Assembly (NCBI GenBank): GCA_934675225.1
Contig: CAKUQA010000024.1
Span: forward strand, 1-9,500
Direction: 5' to 3'
DNA from: an uncultured Candidatus Melainabacteria bacterium
GTDB lineage: Bacteria; Cyanobacteriota; Vampirovibrionia; Gastranaerophilales; Gastranaerophilaceae
DNA: 9,500 nt
This document shows positions 1 to 5,636 of this stretch, piece by piece. Each line of letters begins with the position of its first letter. Within the stretch, counting starts at the first letter, position 1. Made by a program: the position numbers and the translations under genes. The notes under the pieces are model-generated. The model was not told the origin of the DNA. It saw only the letters and a list, made by a program, of their open reading frames with translations, and did not search any database.

Positions 1-615
1 GATATTTTGAGCATAAGTTCTAGAACAAATAAACTTCTTTTAACTTCTGATGAATCTTATAAAGCTTTGAATGATGGTTTGAATAATTTTAGTAGCCTTG
101 TTTGCAAACTTGAAGATAGAATGAATTATCTTGATAATTCTGAAATTACAGCAAGATTAGAAAAGAAGATTGAAAATATTCAATCTATGGCTGTAGAATC
201 AGCAAATGCTGATAAAGTTTTTCATCAAGTCATGATGTATTTGGGTGAATGGATTGATTCTACTACTGAGAATATTTCAAGTATTACCGAAAAAACCGCT
301 GAAATTAATACAATAAAAGAGAATGTTTCTGCTGTAGTCGAAAAAGTTTCTGATATTCAACAAGTAAAAGATAGTATTAGCGAGCTACGTTCGGCTGTTC
401 CTGAAAAAGAAGAACTTCTTTCTGAATTGGAAGAAAAATTCGAACAGCAAGAAACCAGAATTGACAGACTTGAAATGAAATTAGAAAAAATTCTATCAAC
501 ACTTGAAGAAAAAGATGATATGGTGTTAAATAGAAAAGTGGATAAGATTGAAAAATTATTATCCAGACTTGGAACTAATATAGAAAAACTTACATCTTAT
601 GTTGATGAGGACTAG
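1..615 (+). CDS. Coiled-coil protein of unknown function, 5' end outside window
   Basis: The reading frame is open to the left edge. A TTG at position 7 could serve as a start, but the frame continues upstream of it (Asp-Ile) and no Shine-Dalgarno site is visible, so the true start probably lies outside. About 200 residues are present, with no signal peptide or membrane segment. The N-terminal part is Asn/Ser-rich (around residues 1-60 counted from position 7). From about residue 85 to the end it is dominated by Glu/Lys/Leu/Ile heptads (ELRSAVPEKEELLSELEEKF, then MKLEKILSTLEEK), so a long coiled coil is likely. Two cytoplasmic roles would fit: a scaffold, or a partner of the oxidoreductase encoded by the next gene. 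The stop codon lies inside that gene, which implies co-transcription and translational coupling. I do not recognise the family. Confidence 0.8.
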   Translation, partial: DILSISSRTNKLLLTSDESYKALNDGLNNFSSLVCKLEDRMNYLDNSEITARLEKKIENIQSMAVESANADKVFHQVMMYLGEWIDSTTENISSITEKTAEINTIKENVSAVVEKVSDIQQVKDSISELRSAVPEKEELLSELEEKFEQQETRIDRLEMKLEKILSTLEEKDDMVLNRKVDKIEKLLSRLGTNIEKLTSYVDED

Positions 616-1987
616 TAAACTAATTAAAGACTTAAAAAACTCTCTCTCTCCGACCAATGTCTTAGATACATTGGAAGAACGTTATGCTTATGCGCAAGAT
701 GCTTCTAATATCAGAGAGATTAAAAGTTTGCCTGATGCGGTTGTGTTTGTTGAAAATATTGAACAAGTACAAAAAGTAGTTAAACTTGCTAATAAATATA
801 AAGTTCCAATAATCTGCAGAGGTGCAGGAACAAATGTTGTAGGTGCTTGCACTGTTGAGCATGGCGGAATAATTTTAAATTTCTCTAAAATGAATAAAAT
901 TTTGGAAATTAGTAAAGAAAATATGACCGCAAGAGTTCAATCAGGTGTTGTTCTAGGTGTTTTGCAAAAAGAAGTTGAAAAGCTTGGATTGTTTTATCCG
1001 CCTGACCCTTCAAATTTGGCAGTATCTACAATAGGTGGTAGTATTGCTCAATCTTCGGGTGGTGCAAAATCTTTTAAATACGGTACAACTAAAGATTATG
1101 TAATTGATTTAAAAGTTGTTACAGCTAAAGGTGAGATCTTGCAAACCGGAGCCAGTACTATAAAAAATGCAACTGGTTATAATTTGAATACACTTTTTGT
1201 TGGTTCGGAGGGAACTTTAGGTATTGTTGTAGAAGCTGTTTTAAAATTAATTCCAAAACCTGAGAGTAAAAAAGTTTTAATGGCATATTTTGATTCTGTT
1301 AAAGAATCTGTAAATGCAGTTAATTCAATAATTGAGCAACGAATTTTTCCAACTACAATTGATTTTATGGATAAAAATGCAATTCAAACAGTTGAAAAAT
1401 TTTATCCTGCAAATTTATTAACTGATAAAGAAGCTGCATTAGTTATAGAAATAGACGGATTTGAATGCTCAATGGATTATCAGGAAAATATAATTAAAAA
1501 TATTTTAAATTCTAGCGGAGCATCAGCAATTCAGGCTTCTCATAATGATGAAGAATATAATAAAATTTGGACTGCTCGTCGTTCTTCTATGGGGGCTTGT
1601 GCAAAATTAAAACCAAATGTAACGACTGATGATGTAATTGTACCAAGAGAAAATTTGGAAAAGTTGGTGCTTGGAATAAGAGAAATTTGTAAAAAATATG
1701 GTTTAGAAGTATGTATGGTCGGGCATGTTGGCGATGGTAGCGTTCATCCACAAATTCCAATAGATTATACTGATGAGGATGAGTACAATCGTTACAAGTT
1801 GGCAAAATCAGAAATATATGATTTAACAGCACAACTTGGTGGCATTTTATCCGGAGAACATGGAATTGGTACTTTAAAACGTAATCATATCAGTAAAGTT
1901 GTAAATCCTGTTGCACTTGAATATATGCGACAAATTAAAAAGACATTTGACCCAAATAATATTTTAAATCCATATAAAATTTTTTAA
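599..1987 (+). CDS. glcD: FAD-binding 2-hydroxyacid (glycolate/D-lactate) dehydrogenase, GlcD family
   Basis: Predicted flavoprotein oxidising a 2-hydroxyacid such as glycolate or D-lactate to the 2-oxoacid. The N-terminal half is the PCMH/VAO-type FAD domain: RGAGTN at residues 74-79, the PPDPSN segment at 134-139, then STIGGSIAQSSGGAKSFKYG and VGSEGTLGIV. The C-terminal FAD-oxidase domain carries the metal-site motif HVGDGSVHP (376-384) and GEHGIG (419-424), and ends with the typical DPNNILNP. The 462-residue length is normal for the family. The start at 599 overlaps the upstream gene by 17 bases; an in-frame ATG at 605 would give a protein two residues shorter. Neither has a clear Shine-Dalgarno site, so translation probably depends on coupling to the upstream gene. 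The usual GlcE/GlcF partners are absent here, so glycolate versus D-lactate cannot be decided. Confidence 0.93.
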   Translation: MLMRTSKLIKDLKNSLSPTNVLDTLEERYAYAQDASNIREIKSLPDAVVFVENIEQVQKVVKLANKYKVPIICRGAGTNVVGACTVEHGGIILNFSKMNKILEISKENMTARVQSGVVLGVLQKEVEKLGLFYPPDPSNLAVSTIGGSIAQSSGGAKSFKYGTTKDYVIDLKVVTAKGEILQTGASTIKNATGYNLNTLFVGSEGTLGIVVEAVLKLIPKPESKKVLMAYFDSVKESVNAVNSIIEQRIFPTTIDFMDKNAIQTVEKFYPANLLTDKEAALVIEIDGFECSMDYQENIIKNILNSSGASAIQASHNDEEYNKIWTARRSSMGACAKLKPNVTTDDVIVPRENLEKLVLGIREICKKYGLEVCMVGHVGDGSVHPQIPIDYTDEDEYNRYKLAKSEIYDLTAQLGGILSGEHGIGTLKRNHISKVVNPVALEYMRQIKKTFDPNNILNPYKIF

Positions 1988-1992
1988 TAATA

Positions 1993-2022
1993 TTGACAAT
2001 TTACAAAATTGCATTTTATAAT
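1993..2022 (+). promoter_or_regulatory. Near-consensus sigma70-type promoter of the small structured RNA
   Basis: TTGACA (1993-1998) and TATAAT (2017-2022) are separated by 18 bases, so both hexamers match consensus. Transcription should start near A2029, just before the folded region. The spacer contains a perfect dyad, CAATTT-ACA-AAATTG (1997-2011), overlapping the end of the -35 box, which could be an operator. The promoter begins six bases after the glcD stop codon. Confidence 0.75.
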
Positions 2023-2043
2023 TATTTTAGGTAAGTTCCCTTG

Positions 2044-2089
2044 CCTCCTCTGACACACCGAATTACGAAGAAATCGGTCAGAAAGGAGG
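2044..2089 (+). promoter_or_regulatory. Hairpin sequestering the Shine-Dalgarno sequence of the small ORF
   Basis: CCTCC (2044-2048) pairs with GGAGG (2085-2089), and TCTGAC (2049-2054) pairs with GTCAGA (2077-2082), leaving a two-base AA bulge. CCGA/TCGG (2058-2061/2074-2077) can extend the stem inward, competing for one base pair. The paired GGAGG is the ribosome binding site of the peptide that follows, so the folded RNA should be translated poorly. The 5' arm is in effect an internal copy of the 16S anti-Shine-Dalgarno sequence. Confidence 0.7.
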
Positions 2090-2095
2090 AAAATG

Positions 2096-2170
2096 ATGAA
2101 CCGAGAGTTAATTAAAAAAGCTCTACTGGTAATAGAGCTTTTAATAAGATTAATTGTTACGTTAATCTAA
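2096..2170 (+). CDS. 24-residue hydrophobic amphipathic peptide, candidate type I toxin
   Basis: A small ORF behind the strongest ribosome binding site in the window, AAAGGAGG (2082-2089). ATG codons occur at 2093 and 2096. The second, six bases after GGAGG, has the better spacing; the first would add one Met. The peptide starts MNRELIKK and continues with a hydrophobic helix, ALLVIELLIRLIVTLI (residues 9-24). Fourteen of 24 residues are Leu, Ile or Val. On a helical wheel Arg3, Lys7, Glu14, Arg18 and Thr22 form a narrow polar stripe, giving an amphipathic membrane helix. In length, composition and the charged residues inside the helix it resembles E. coli type I toxins such as DinQ, ZorO and TisB; this is recalled resemblance, not an alignment. 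The inferred role is membrane insertion and depolarisation. The alternative is an attenuation leader peptide, but the next gene is not biosynthetic. Confidence 0.6.
   Translation: MNRELIKKALLVIELLIRLIVTLI
2110..2142 (-). terminator. Intrinsic terminator of the antisense RNA, inside the peptide gene
   Basis: Read on the minus strand, the stem AAAAGCTCTA / TAGAGCTTTT (2142-2133 and 2125-2116) has a 7-base loop and runs into six consecutive T (2119-2114), followed by AATT. On the plus strand the same stem is followed by only four T, so it should terminate mainly leftward transcription. Its place inside the small ORF suits an antisense RNA that ends there. Confidence 0.65.
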
Positions 2171-2223
2171 GGGAACGAAGAAAGGCTCTGAGAGCAAAGA
2201 CCTCTTGGAGTCTTTTCCCTTAT
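2114..2223 (-). ncRNA. Candidate antisense RNA antitoxin, about 110 nt
   Basis: Predicted from a consensus minus-strand promoter (2258-2230, start near 2223) and the intrinsic terminator at 2142-2114. The RNA would be fully complementary to the 3' part of the peptide gene (from about codon 7) and to everything downstream of its stop codon. It can fold with a closing helix AAGGGAA/TTCCCTT (2221-2215 with 2175-2169) around two small hairpins, followed by an AGATTAA/TTAATCT hairpin and the terminator. It does not cover the Shine-Dalgarno site, so repression would have to act by duplex formation and RNase III cleavage, by refolding, or by transcriptional interference. It has no protein-coding character. 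Confidence 0.55.
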
Positions 2224-2229
2224 AATGAC

Positions 2230-2258
2230 ATTATTTATTATTTTGTATATTTTGTCAA
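2230..2258 (-). promoter_or_regulatory. Consensus promoter for the antisense RNA
   Basis: On the minus strand TTGACA (2258-2253) is followed after exactly 17 bases by AATAAT (2235-2230, five of six matches to TATAAT). The predicted start is an A near 2223. Its -35 box overlaps the weaker rightward -35 (TTGTCA, 2252-2257) of the metallopeptidase gene, so the two promoters probably compete. Confidence 0.65.
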
Positions 2259-2282
2259 GTGTTTGATTTTTTAATGTATAAT
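2252..2282 (+). promoter_or_regulatory. Promoter giving a leaderless mRNA for the HExxH protein
   Basis: A perfect TATAAT (2277-2282) lies six bases before the ATG at 2289, so transcription should begin at or next to the start codon. The candidate -35 is TTGTCA (2252-2257), with a longish 19-base spacer. No Shine-Dalgarno site precedes the ATG, which agrees with leaderless translation. Confidence 0.5.
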
Positions 2283-2288
2283 TTTTTT

Positions 2289-3089
2289 ATGGATGCTAAC
2301 GAACTTATTAAATATTTTAAATCTTTAGGTTTAATTGTTCATACTGGAACAAAAGCGAGAGGTCATCAAGGTTTTTTCTTAAAAAATCGTATTGATATTT
2401 CAAAAAATATTTCAGAAGATAGATTAGTTCCGACTCTTTTGCATGAATTTACACATTATATACATTCTAAACTGGAACCGGATATGAATAACACAGGAGG
2501 GCAAATAAAAGTTATTTTTAAGTCTGATAATCCGGTTTATTTAGAAGAACTTATTAAGGTTACGAATTTTGTTGATAATAATTCGCTTTGTGTAAGACTT
2601 TATGAGCATAAAGACAGAGTAAAACATAAAATTAAAGAGTATGAAAATATAATTAAACTTTATTATCCAAAATTTCAAAGGTCAAAAAAATTTAAAGAAT
2701 TTGATAGATACATAAAACGTTCTAATGCGCGATATTTACTAAAATATGATAGAGTCAAATTAATAGAAGGTGGCTTTTTCAAAAAAACAACAAAACTTTA
2801 TACTCTTAAGAATATAGAACGAGATTTTACAGACATGCCGCCTGCTTTTGCAGCTTATATTCGTTTACATTCATATCAAAAAAAACAGGCTAGGATTTCA
2901 GCTATGATAAATAAGTATAAAAAATACTATGAAAAACCATGTGAATTATTTGCACGTTTTATTGAGGGAATATATCTTGATAGAGAATGGGTTGAGGCTA
3001 TAGCTCCAAATGTTACTAAGCAGTTTTATGATTTATTAGCTGATGGTTATTACATGGAATTGGCAAATATTATTGGTGTAGTGGAATAA
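2289..3089 (+). CDS. Putative zinc metallopeptidase with HExxH motif
   Basis: 266 residues counted from ATG 2289. In-frame GTG 2259 and ATG 2274 exist, but they lie upstream of or inside the promoter, and the 2289 start fits a leaderless mRNA. The motif HEFTHYIH (residues 52-59) provides two zinc-binding His and the catalytic Glu53. A likely third ligand is Glu219 in PCELFARFIEGIY, which recalls the gluzincin arrangement of ImmA/IrrE-like and related zincins. Between them lies a Lys/Arg/Tyr-rich helical region. There is no signal peptide, so it is probably cytoplasmic or exported by another route. It stands alone, next to the candidate toxin-antitoxin module, with promoters overlapping the antisense promoter. 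Substrate and exact family are unknown; the peptidase call rests on the motif alone. Confidence 0.7.
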   Translation: MDANELIKYFKSLGLIVHTGTKARGHQGFFLKNRIDISKNISEDRLVPTLLHEFTHYIHSKLEPDMNNTGGQIKVIFKSDNPVYLEELIKVTNFVDNNSLCVRLYEHKDRVKHKIKEYENIIKLYYPKFQRSKKFKEFDRYIKRSNARYLLKYDRVKLIEGGFFKKTTKLYTLKNIERDFTDMPPAFAAYIRLHSYQKKQARISAMINKYKKYYEKPCELFARFIEGIYLDREWVEAIAPNVTKQFYDLLADGYYMELANIIGVVE

Positions 3090-3095
3090 ACTAGG

Positions 3096-3125
3096 TTCAA
3101 AAAATAATTTCATCAACTTTTTGAA
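3096..3125. repeat. AT-rich inverted repeat after the HExxH gene
   Basis: TTCAAAAA (3096-3103) and TTTTTGAA (3118-3125) form an 8-bp dyad with a 14-base loop, six bases after the stop codon. GC content is too low for a convincing intrinsic terminator and there is no trailing T-run. Its right arm overlaps the candidate -35 box of the next promoter. Confidence 0.35.
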
Positions 3126-3148
3126 TGATTATAAATTATATTTATAGT
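3121..3148 (+). promoter_or_regulatory. Candidate promoter of the exported-protein gene
   Basis: TTGAAT (3121-3126) is followed after 16 bases by TATAGT (3143-3148). This would start transcription near 3155 and leave a leader of about 74 bases containing ACCCCTATATTAGTTAAGG. The surroundings are very AT-rich, so other -10 matches nearby (for example TATATT) remain possible. Confidence 0.35.
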
Positions 3149-3228
3149 ATATTATATAGATATAAAGAGAAGTGAATTTATAAATTTATTAAAGTTGATT
3201 ATACCCCTATATTAGTTAAGGTGAAAAA

Positions 3229-3984
3229 ATGAAGAAAATAGTTTTGATGGGACTATTAAGTGTATTGTTGTCCCAAAATTCGGCATTATGTGAGAATATA
3301 TGTCCAATAAAACAGTTTAGTGGATATGCCCCACAAGTTGAAGCGTATCGAGAATATAATAATAACAATTTATATGAAAACTTAAAAACAATTGAATTAG
3401 ATACGGTAAAAATTGATAAAAATAAAAAATTTATTGTTCAATCTTTACAGCCAATGTCCTCTAGTTCTCCTATTGGAACTGTTGTTGAATTCAAAAGTAT
3501 TAGAGAAGAAACTCTTATACCGGGAGGTCAGCCGTCTGAGGTGATATTTACTGGAAAAATTATTGAAAATAAACCTCCAAGAATGGCAGGAAGAAGTAGT
3601 ACTTTAAAATTAGAAATAGACAAAATGAAAGTTGGAAACATAACATATCATACAATTGCTTATATTTCTAAAATGGGTAAAAAAATGGTTATGACCGGAG
3701 TTTTGTCCGGCAATCCCGTATACATTAATAATTTAGCAGATACTGCTAATAGAGGTACTATTACTATAGATAAAGTTTATAAAGATCCTTGTCAATATAG
3801 TTGCGAAAGTATAAAAACACCAATGCGCCCTTTCTATTATATTGGAGGTGCTGTTTTGCAGTTGGCTGATTTGTTCTTATCCCCTGTAATTTGTGTATTT
3901 CGCCGTGGAGGAGAAATTGACATCCCGCAGTATACTTCTTTTGAGATAAAATTAGAGGATGGAGTTTCTTTGTTGAGATTGTAA
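3229..3984 (+). CDS. Exported protein of unknown function
   Basis: 251 residues with a clear Shine-Dalgarno site (AAGGTG, 3218-3223) before the ATG. The N-terminus, two Lys followed by a hydrophobic stretch to about residue 20, looks like a Sec signal peptide. The mature part is beta-rich: GTVVEFKSIREETLIPGG, then VIFTGKIIENKPPRMAGRSS and LKLEIDKMKVGNITYHTIA. This alternation of an entry strand, G-x-I, a basic R-x-x-RSS turn and L-x-L-x-I-D is common in periplasmic beta-sandwich proteins. A hydrophobic segment around residues 203-225 (FYYIGGAVLQLADLFLSPV) could associate with a membrane. It is followed by RGGEIDIPQYTSFEIKLEDG, resembling the IPxGTxFEV ending of some envelope proteins. Four Cys of the mature part could form disulfides. 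It is probably transcribed alone and ends at a shared terminator. I do not recognise the family. Confidence 0.75.
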   Translation: MKKIVLMGLLSVLLSQNSALCENICPIKQFSGYAPQVEAYREYNNNNLYENLKTIELDTVKIDKNKKFIVQSLQPMSSSSPIGTVVEFKSIREETLIPGGQPSEVIFTGKIIENKPPRMAGRSSTLKLEIDKMKVGNITYHTIAYISKMGKKMVMTGVLSGNPVYINNLADTANRGTITIDKVYKDPCQYSCESIKTPMRPFYYIGGAVLQLADLFLSPVICVFRRGGEIDIPQYTSFEIKLEDGVSLLRL

Positions 3985-4003
3985 ATTGGGTATTATTAAT
4001 CAT

Positions 4004-4036
4004 AAAAAAAGCGGCTTTTAAAGTGCCGCTTTTTTT
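4004..4036. terminator. Bidirectional intrinsic terminator between convergent genes
   Basis: A7-GCGGC (4004-4015) and GCCGC-T7 (4025-4036) form a 12-bp stem with a 9-base loop. The flanking A and T runs make it a good terminator in both directions. It lies 19 bases after the exported-protein gene and 10 bases after the end of manC, so it serves both. Confidence 0.92.
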
Positions 4037-4046
4037 ATTCAAAAAA

Positions 4047-5435
4047 TTATGCTCTACCGTACATATCTTCGTATCGAATTATATCTTCTTCGATTAATGG
4101 ATTTCCTTTTTGTACTTCAATAATTTCAATATCCTTATCAAATGGATTTTGTAAAGAATGAATTGCTTTTAAAGGAATATCTACACTATGTCCCGGAGAA
4201 AGAATAAGTTCTTTCCCTTCAAGAATAACTTTAGCAGTTCCGGATAGTACAACCCAGTGTTCACTTCTAAAATTATGCGATTGAACAGAGAGTTTTTGTC
4301 CTGTGTTAACGTGTATAATTTTAGTTAAAAATCCTTCACCCTGAGCAATTACAGTATAAAATCCCCAAGGTCGATAAACTGTTTTGTGAACAAGATGGGT
4401 ATTGTCATTTTGTTTTTTTAGGGTTTCATAAATTTGTTTAACATCTTGAGTTTTATCTTTTTTGCAAGCCAAAATAGCATCTTCAGTTTCTACAATTACA
4501 GTATCTTCAAGTCCAATTGTTGTAACAAGTTTGGATGATGCATAAACAAATGAATTTTTTGAACCTTTGTCTAATACATGTCCAACAAAAACATTCCCGT
4601 CTTTATCTTTTTTGCTTACATCGTATATAGATTGCCATGAACCAAGGTCATTCCAGTCGCTTTCAAGTTTTACGAGTGCAATTTTATCAGATTTTTCCAT
4701 AATTGCATAATCAATTGAAATATTCGGCATTTTTTCAAAATTAACGAACGGAATTTGACTACTTTCTGAAAAATCGAATTCCTCGGAAACCTTTGCTATA
4801 TCAGGGGCATGCTTAATTGCTTCATTTAATAAAGTAGAAGCTTTGAACATAAAAATTCCACTGTTCCAATAGAAAGTTCCTTCTTGTAAATATTTTTGTG
4901 CTGTTTCAAAATCAGGTTTTTCAACAAATTCTTTAACTTTGTATCCGTCTCCAATAGCTTTTGAAGTATTTATGTAACCATATCCTGTTTCCGGATAATT
5001 CGGTTTAATACCAAATGTTACAATATAACCATCTTGAGCAAGTTTTTTCCCTTTTTGTACTGTTGATAAGAATTTTTGGTTATCTTCAATCAAATGATCT
5101 GATGGTACAACTATAATTACCGGATCTGAAGCAGATTTTTGTACAATATATTTAGTTGCAAGAACTATTGCAGGTGCTGTATTTTTTGTAACAGGTTCTG
5201 CAAGTACAATTGGATTTTGAGTTAAATCAGAAAGTTGCATTTTTACATTTGAAGAATGTTTTGTATTTGTGATGCTTATAATATCTTCTTCAGGCATACA
5301 AACCTTAAGTCTTTCAAAAGTAGCTTGTAGCAAACTTTTATCAGAAATTAAGTTTAGTAATTGTTTTGGATAAAGTTCTCTTGATAGTGGCCATAATCTG
5401 CTTCCAGAACCACCTGCCAATATAATTCCGTACAT
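4047..5435 (-). CDS. manC: Bifunctional mannose-1-phosphate guanylyltransferase / mannose-6-phosphate isomerase (type II)
   Basis: Makes GDP-mannose from mannose 1-phosphate and GTP, and interconverts fructose 6-phosphate and mannose 6-phosphate, supplying mannose, fucose or rhamnose-type sugars for surface glycans. The nucleotidyltransferase domain opens with GGSGSRLWPLSR (residues 8-19) and PKQ (23-25), followed by VPSDHLI, ETGYGYI, FVEKP and FYWNSGIFMF. The C-terminal cupin isomerase domain starts at RPWG (355-358), has QSHNFRSEHW (385-394) carrying likely metal ligands, and ends with EDIIRYEDMYGR. The 462 residues match the fused family (also named AlgA, XanB, CpsB). The start is fixed by AGGAGG four bases upstream (5445-5440). 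No other glycan genes adjoin it. Activity of both domains is inferred from intact motifs. Confidence 0.95.
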   Translation of the reverse strand: MYGIILAGGSGSRLWPLSRELYPKQLLNLISDKSLLQATFERLKVCMPEEDIISITNTKHSSNVKMQLSDLTQNPIVLAEPVTKNTAPAIVLATKYIVQKSASDPVIIVVPSDHLIEDNQKFLSTVQKGKKLAQDGYIVTFGIKPNYPETGYGYINTSKAIGDGYKVKEFVEKPDFETAQKYLQEGTFYWNSGIFMFKASTLLNEAIKHAPDIAKVSEEFDFSESSQIPFVNFEKMPNISIDYAIMEKSDKIALVKLESDWNDLGSWQSIYDVSKKDKDGNVFVGHVLDKGSKNSFVYASSKLVTTIGLEDTVIVETEDAILACKKDKTQDVKQIYETLKKQNDNTHLVHKTVYRPWGFYTVIAQGEGFLTKIIHVNTGQKLSVQSHNFRSEHWVVLSGTAKVILEGKELILSPGHSVDIPLKAIHSLQNPFDKDIEIIEVQKGNPLIEEDIIRYEDMYGRA

Positions 5436-5461
5436 TCAACCTCCTGATTAATACCGTTCTT

Positions 5462-5490
5462 ATTATACTATAAAATATATTGTAGGTTAA
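5462..5490 (-). promoter_or_regulatory. Candidate manC promoter
   Basis: On the minus strand a perfect TATAAT (5467-5462) lies 17 bases after TTAACC (5490-5485, four of six matches to the -35 consensus). Transcription would start near 5455, leaving a leader of about 20 bases that contains the AGGAGG site. Confidence 0.5.
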
Positions 5491-5508
5491 ATTGAGTATT
5501 TTGAATGT

Positions 5509-5530
5509 AACTTTTCTTTATAAAAAAGTT
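5509..5530. repeat. Inverted repeat in the manC-slt divergent region
   Basis: AACTTTT (5509-5515) and AAAAGTT (5524-5530) form a 7-bp dyad with an 8-base centre. It lies between the two divergent promoters, upstream of both. It could bind a regulator; there is no direct evidence, and it is too AT-rich and untailed to be a terminator. Confidence 0.3.
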
Positions 5531-5598
5531 CAGTTGCTTATAAAACCTTCGCCTTAACTTGGCTAAACGAAAAATAACATTAAGAGCTGTAACAAGCC

Positions 5599-5627
5599 TT
5601 GTTTAAAAAATTGATTTCTGTTATTAT
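5599..5627 (+). promoter_or_regulatory. Candidate promoter of the lytic transglycosylase gene, near-leaderless
   Basis: TTGTTT (5599-5604) and TATTAT (5622-5627) are spaced by 17 bases. The predicted start is around 5634, at most three bases before the ATG at 5637. A shifted -10, TATATT (5625-5630), would put the start on the ATG itself. No Shine-Dalgarno site can be present. A small dyad, AACAA-GCC-TTGTT (5591-5603), overlaps the -35 box and may be an operator. Confidence 0.45.
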
Positions 5628-5636
5628 ATTATTACA

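Larger units (their letters stand above)
2029..2221 (+). ncRNA. Highly structured small mRNA, candidate type I toxin transcript
   Basis: Expected product of the promoter at 1993-2022. The visible helices nest. A closing helix pairs GTTCCCTT (2035-2042) with AAGGGAAC (2169-2176). A Shine-Dalgarno hairpin spans 2044-2089. A 10-bp hairpin pairs 2116-2125 with 2133-2142, and an 8-bp hairpin (one wobble) pairs 2147-2154 with 2161-2168. GCTC/GAGC lies at 2185-2195 and AAAGA-CTC/GAG-TCTTT at 2196-2215. The segment AAGGGAA (2169-2175) can instead pair with TTCCCTT (2215-2221), so the 5'-to-3' closing helix and the 3' fold exclude each other. The 3' end is uncertain because no U-tract follows position 2221. 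It does not match the T-box, SRP, tmRNA or RNase P motifs I know. The function is inferred from the small ORF inside and the antisense promoter downstream. Confidence 0.6.

Noticed and set aside
662..862. Minus-strand ORF of 66 codons inside glcD
   Set aside because: Lies wholly within a confidently coding frame, has no ribosome binding site, and its composition is typical of an antisense shadow.
1587..1832. Minus-strand ORF of 81 codons inside glcD
   Set aside because: Shadow of the FAD-oxidase C-terminal domain coding frame; no start signal.
2096..2221. Leu/Ile/Val-rich leader peptide acting in transcription attenuation of an ilv/leu operon
   Set aside because: The 3' fold has no U-tract, the next gene is a putative peptidase with its own promoter, and no branched-chain biosynthesis gene is present. 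Kept only as an alternative.
2029..2221. Known RNA classes: T-box, 6S, SRP, tmRNA, RNase P
   Set aside because: No T-box core (AGGGTGG), no SRP apical motif, no tRNA-like ends, and the hairpins are local and nested rather than one long rod as in 6S RNA.
3764..4042. Minus-strand ORF of 92 codons across the shared terminator
   Set aside because: Overlaps the end of the exported-protein gene and begins inside the terminator T-run; no Shine-Dalgarno site.
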